Below, one piece after another: positions 60,793-64,000 of a DNA stretch of 64,000 nt. The notes below the pieces were generated by a model, which did no database searches, was not told the origin of the DNA, and was given only the letters and a program-made list of their open reading frames with translations. The stretch's first letter is position 1, and each line of letters starts with the position of its first letter. The stretch comes from Hyaloraphidium curvatum (Eukaryota; Monoblepharomycota; Hyaloraphidiomycetes; Hyaloraphidiales; Hyaloraphidiaceae). A program made the position numbers and the translations under genes. The stretch spans positions 372,001 through 436,000 of the forward strand of contig JAIVFI010000034.1 in assembly GCA_025558095.1 (NCBI GenBank), read 5' to 3'.

Positions 60793-61933
60793 ATGAGGAA
60801 GCAGCTCGAGGAGCTCATGGGAGCCGAGGCTCTCGGTAAGCACGCCGTTTTCCGAAGGCTCCGGCGGCGATTGACTTCGCTTCCGCAGGCCGGGTGCCGG
60901 AGAACCTGACCTTCGAGGATCCCAAGGTCTGCCGGGACTTTCTGTGCGGCCTGTGCCCGCACGATCTCTTCGTGTGGGTTCTCCATTCGACGGCTGCCTT
61001 TCCGGCTTGCTCTGACGGCTTCGGCGCTCCGGCAGCAACACGAAATCCGAGATCGGGCCGTGTCCACGGCTCCACGGCGAGAAGTACAAGACGGCCTACG
61101 AGGAGGCGAAATCGTCCGGCAAACACCCTGGCTTCGAGCCGGAGCACCTTCGGAATCTGGAGCAGTTCATCTCCGAGTGCGACCGGAGGATCGCGAGCGC
61201 GCAGCGGAGGCTGGAGAAGACGTCGTCGGCGGAGGACCCCAAGATCATCGAGCTCATGAAGGGGCTGAACGACATCACGGATTCGATTTCGGCGCTGACT
61301 GTGGACATTGAGAAGCTCGGTGGGTGTCCCACGCCCCCGTTTCCTCTTTCTGGGCGCTGATTGGCCCCTAGGGGAGGAGGGCGAGATTGACGAGGCGTCC
61401 AAGCTCATGGAGGAAATCGAACGGCTGAAGCGCGAAAAGGACGAGAAAGAGCGGGACCTGCGGGCGATCAACAAGGGCTCCATCTCGCAGCAGCAGAAGC
61501 TGCGCGTCTGCGAGGTGTGCTCGGCGTACCTGTCCGTCTACGACTCGGATCGGCGGCTTGCGGATCATTTCGGTGGGGCTTTCGGCCCCTGGCTTTTGTT
61601 CGCGCAGTTTCTGACCCGGCTGCCACGACAGGCGGCAAAATGCACCTCGGCTACGTGCAGATCCGCGAGATCATCGAAAAGCTCAAGGAGCAGTATCCCA
61701 ACGCCTTGCTCGCCAGCAGCGCGTCGCGCGGGGGTGGGGGATACCCGCCACGCGGTGGAGGAGGAGGGGGCGGGCCCCCGCCTTACCGGGACAGGCGGTA
61801 CGACCCGTACCCTCCCCGCGGGCCGCCGCCGCGGAGGGACAGCAGGGACTACCGGGACGATCGGGGTGGCTACGATCGCGGCTACGGCGGGGGTTACGAG
61901 AGGCGGAGATCGCGGAGCCCAGGCAGGAGGTAA
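60793..61933 (+). CDS. LUC7L: LUC7-like U1 snRNP splicing factor
   Basis: Stabilises U1 snRNP at 5' splice sites. From ATG 60793: MRKQLEELMGAEALG | RVPENLTFEDPKVCRDFLCG, LCPHDLF (first C3H zinc finger, C-x-x-C-PHD), KTAYEEAKSSGKHPGFEPEH, a long coiled coil ISECDRRIASAQRRLEKTSS to EIERLKREKDEKERDLRAIN, then the second finger LRVCEVCSAYLSVYDSDRRL, ADHFGG | KMHLGYVQIREIIEKLKEQY. Tail Gly-, Pro-, Arg- and Tyr-rich (RGG/RDR repeats, ending SRSPGRR). Five introns. Matches LUC7L/LUC7L2 except for an RGG-rich instead of long RS tail. Confidence 0.93.
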
Positions 61934-62148
61934 GTTCGCGGCGGAACCCAAGGCGGGCTTGTCACGGTAAGGTCGGAGTCGATCAGCCGCTGATCCCGGC
62001 GCCATTCCTCTCCAGACGGTCTCGGAGTCCTCGGAGGTAACTGCGCCGCGCCGCGCCTCGTCGGATCCCTCTGAGACGGTCGGTCGGTTTGACCTTTGAT
62101 AACAACGTGATGCCAGCGGCATGCATGCGCAACGCTCAGACACGTGGA

Positions 62149-62527
62149 ATGTCGAATAGATCGTTCTATCCGGCTCTGAATCCTTCTGCGCGCGCTGCGG
62201 ACCCCGTGTGGAACCGTGCTCTGCCGGCCAAAGCCGAGCTGAAGGAGCTGGAGCGCGCCGAGCAGGCGTACAAGGAGACGGTGCGGCCGGGCCCCCCTGG
62301 TGCCTCTGCGCGCGCTGACGTCCCCGCAGCTGCTGGCGATTCGCGAGACGAAGCCCGAGAGGCCCATTATTGGCCTGCCGAAGCAGCAGGTGGTTGAGGA
62401 GGTGGGTCGCCGGCGCGCACGGGACGGCGGATCGCTGACGCGCCCCAAGCCCGAAGTCGAGGAATCGGAACCCGGTTCGGACGCCAGCGGCGACGGGGAC
62501 GCGATGGCGGACATGGTCGGCACCTGA
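62149..62527 (+). CDS. Small protein of unknown function, two exons
   Basis: ATG 62149 (MSNRSFYPALNPSARAADPV, WNRALPAKAELKELERAEQA) to a donor at ~62278. A 49-nt GTGCGG...CCGCAG intron joins KET to LLAIRETKPERPIIGLPKQQ, then VVEEVGRRRARDG and an acidic end (EVEESEPGSDASGDGD) ADMVGT, stop 62525-62527. About 110 residues, hydrophilic with an N-terminal helix. The splice restores one frame with regular codon use, the main support. I recognise no family. Confidence 0.5.
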
Positions 62528-62934
62528 GGAGGGCGGCGTGGACGCGTTGGTTGGACATTGGGTGCCAGTTGGCAAGAGCACGTCGCCCCGCTCCTGCACG
62601 TCGGAGGCACCCGAGTTGCGGAGCCGTCAACATTGGGACACACAAGTCGAATCGGTTACCGCGGGGGGCGGTACCTCGGCTTTGGACCAGCGCGTGCTGG
62701 CACGAAATGCGCGGGTGGGCGGAAAGCCCGCTCCCATTTCATTCAAGGCTCCGGCAGTAGTGGAAAGCAGAAGCCTTGCGAGATCGCGTGCCTTGTTCTT
62801 CATTTCAACTGGGTTTTCTCCATGCCGATGTATTAAATAATTGAAACAGCGAGAATCGAAGCCAGTTCGCCGACGAGTTGACGTGCGCAGCATCGCAGCA
62901 GCAGCATCAGTCACTCTCTCCGCCCGCAACCGCG
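62528..62934. other. Spacer before PRP5
   Basis: 407 bp between the small gene and the PRP5 start. No conserved frame. An A/T-richer segment near 62820-62850 (TGTATTAAATAATTGAAACA) could hold promoter or polyadenylation signals. Confidence 0.4.
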
Positions 62935-64000
62935 ATGGACGACTCGCGGAAGCGGCGGCGGTACGACGACGAATACGGCGATCGGCGGCGGGACGATCGC
63001 CGGCGTTCGCGGTCGCGGTCGACGTCGCCGCACCGCAAGCGGCGGGACGAGAAACGGGACGAGCGGCGGGAGGAGCGCCCCCGCGAGGAGCGGCCGCGCG
63101 AGGAGCGGCCGCGCGAGGAGCGGCCGCGCGAGGAGCCGCGCGACGATGCGCGGCCGAACGGCCACGCCGCGAACGGCGGCGGTCCGCCGCGGGCGCCCGA
63201 CGGGGCGGAGCGCGCCGCCGAGGACGACGTGAAGAAGCAGCGGCTGGCGAAGCTCGAGCTGTGGCGGCGCCAGCAGGCCGCGAAGGCGGGCGGCAACTCG
63301 CCGGCGGACCGCGAGGCGTCGCCGCAGCCGCAGCCGTCGCCGCGGAAGGAGCTGGCGCCCCTGGCGCGCCCGTCGCCGCCGCCGCTGGCCCGCCCGGCAG
63401 CCCTCAACGGGCCGGCGAAGTCCGGCCCGGCAAAGTTCGCGCCGACGAACCGGAGCAAGCTGGGCTTCGACGACGACGACGACGAGGAGGGCGCCGCCGT
63501 GGTGCGGCGCGGGCCGAAGCTGAAGAGCATCGAGGAGCTGATGCGGGGCGACGCAAAGGACGATGCGCCCGCAAAGCCCGAGCCATCGCCCGCAAACGGC
63601 GCGGGGCCGAACGGCAGGCAGTCGGACCCCATGGACGTGGACGGCCCGGTCGAGGAGGACCCGCTGGACGCCTTCATGGTCGACGTGTCGGCCGAGATGA
63701 AGAAGCTCGTTCAGGACGGCTCCGGCCCGGCGAGGCCGCAGGACACGCTTCTGGAGGAGGACGAGGGCGCTGTCGGGGAGGCCGTGCTCAAGATCGACGA
63801 GGACGACGAGGACAATCCAGCTGGGGACAATGAGGAGGACATCCTTGCGTGGGTTTCGCTTAATCCGTCTGGCCTTGTCCGCAACGCTGACTGCAATCCC
63901 GCCGCCATCAGGCTCGCGGCGAAAGCCAAGCTCGCAAAGAAGAAGGACCTCGCCGTCGTCGACCACGCTTCGCAAAAGTACGAGCCTTTCCGGAAGGACT
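62935..64000 (+). CDS. PRP5: DEAD-box splicing helicase PRP5/DDX46, N-terminal part (runs off the window)
   Basis: PRP5/DDX46 remodels U2 snRNP at branch-site selection. ATG 62935 (MDDSRKRRRYDDEYGDRRRD) opens an RS/RD-like region with four repeats of EERPR, then AEDDVKKQRLAKLELWRRQQ (a family helix), an acidic patch, KLKSIEELMRGDAKDD and EEDPLDAFMVDVSAEMKKLV, the DPLDAFM box specific to PRP5/DDX46. The window ends in YEPFRKD, equivalent to YEPFRKNFY just before the Q-motif of DDX46, so the helicase core lies to the right. No intron in the visible 355 codons. Confidence 0.93.
   Translation, partial: MDDSRKRRRYDDEYGDRRRDDRRRSRSRSTSPHRKRRDEKRDERREERPREERPREERPREERPREEPRDDARPNGHAANGGGPPRAPDGAERAAEDDVKKQRLAKLELWRRQQAAKAGGNSPADREASPQPQPSPRKELAPLARPSPPPLARPAALNGPAKSGPAKFAPTNRSKLGFDDDDDEEGAAVVRRGPKLKSIEELMRGDAKDDAPAKPEPSPANGAGPNGRQSDPMDVDGPVEEDPLDAFMVDVSAEMKKLVQDGSGPARPQDTLLEEDEGAVGEAVLKIDEDDEDNPAGDNEEDILAWVSLNPSGLVRNADCNPAAIRLAAKAKLAKKKDLAVVDHASQKYEPFRKD

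Noticed and set aside
63061-63135. Possible CRISPR-like or minisatellite array
   Set aside because: Repeats of GAGGAGCGGCCGCGC are in-frame coding for EERPR units of PRP5, with no spacers.
62911-63975. 354-residue minus-strand frame of Arg/Leu-rich sequence
   Set aside because: Mirror of the PRP5 repeat-rich N-terminus; low-complexity artefact.

Overview
The window is nuclear DNA of a GC-rich, intron-rich microbial eukaryote that has a motile cilium or flagellum. Nearly every conserved protein is split by short GT-AG introns, mostly about 45-90 nt, and genes alternate strands with little space between them. An axonemal dynein intermediate chain (DNAI2) implies a flagellum. The rest is general eukaryotic housekeeping: CCT1, exocyst SEC5, V-ATPase d, DBR1, NEDD8, VPS34, PSMA5, USP7, LUC7, PRP5 and several nuclear genes for mitochondrial proteins. 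The sequence does not settle the lineage; a flagellate alga or protist fits best.

Layout. 1-13.3 kb: 3' end of an unknown gene, DNAI2, GID4, an Ugo1/SLC25A46-like carrier, CCT1, a KDM5/JARID-type chromatin protein whose JmjC iron ligands look lost, and ATP synthase subunit d. 13.3-23.4 kb is a transposon nest. A plus-strand LINE copy is split by a reversed 5'-truncated LINE (about 14.94-17.00 kb) and then by a 5.5-kb Helitron-like element (17.30-22.83 kb). A short reversed LINE 3' end follows. Because the reversed LINE carries the uninterrupted sequence of the Helitron target, the element ends can be placed to within a few bases. 23.9-26.3 kb is an unrecognised multi-exon gene. 26.3-30.4 kb is an accessory stretch: a broken ABCG transporter fragment, two tRNA-Ala-like sequences (one with an insertion at the canonical intron site), and a triplicated 151-bp repeat carrying a tRNA 3' arm.

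30.4-47.7 kb returns to dense housekeeping genes: complex I 21-kDa subunit, SEC5, ornithine carbamoyltransferase, V-ATPase d, a HutD-family protein, an aspartoacylase-like hydrolase, DBR1, NEDD8, two small unassigned genes, NUBPL/IND1 and SYS1. 47.8-64 kb: VPS34 (with DFS in place of DFG), PSMA5, Cbp3/UQCC1, the SLC33A1 acetyl-CoA transporter, USP7, LUC7, a small unknown gene and the 5' end of PRP5/DDX46.

Functional themes: mitochondrial energy metabolism and assembly (ATP synthase d, complex I 21 kDa, NUBPL, Cbp3, OTC, Ugo1-like), ubiquitin and proteasome (GID4, NEDD8, PSMA5, USP7), splicing and lariat turnover (LUC7, PRP5, DBR1), and membrane traffic (SEC5, SYS1, VPS34, V-ATPase d). There is no operon-like functional linkage; neighbours share compact divergent or convergent spacing only. 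Exon boundaries were worked out by eye from protein-family conservation, so outer limits are firmer than internal splice sites.
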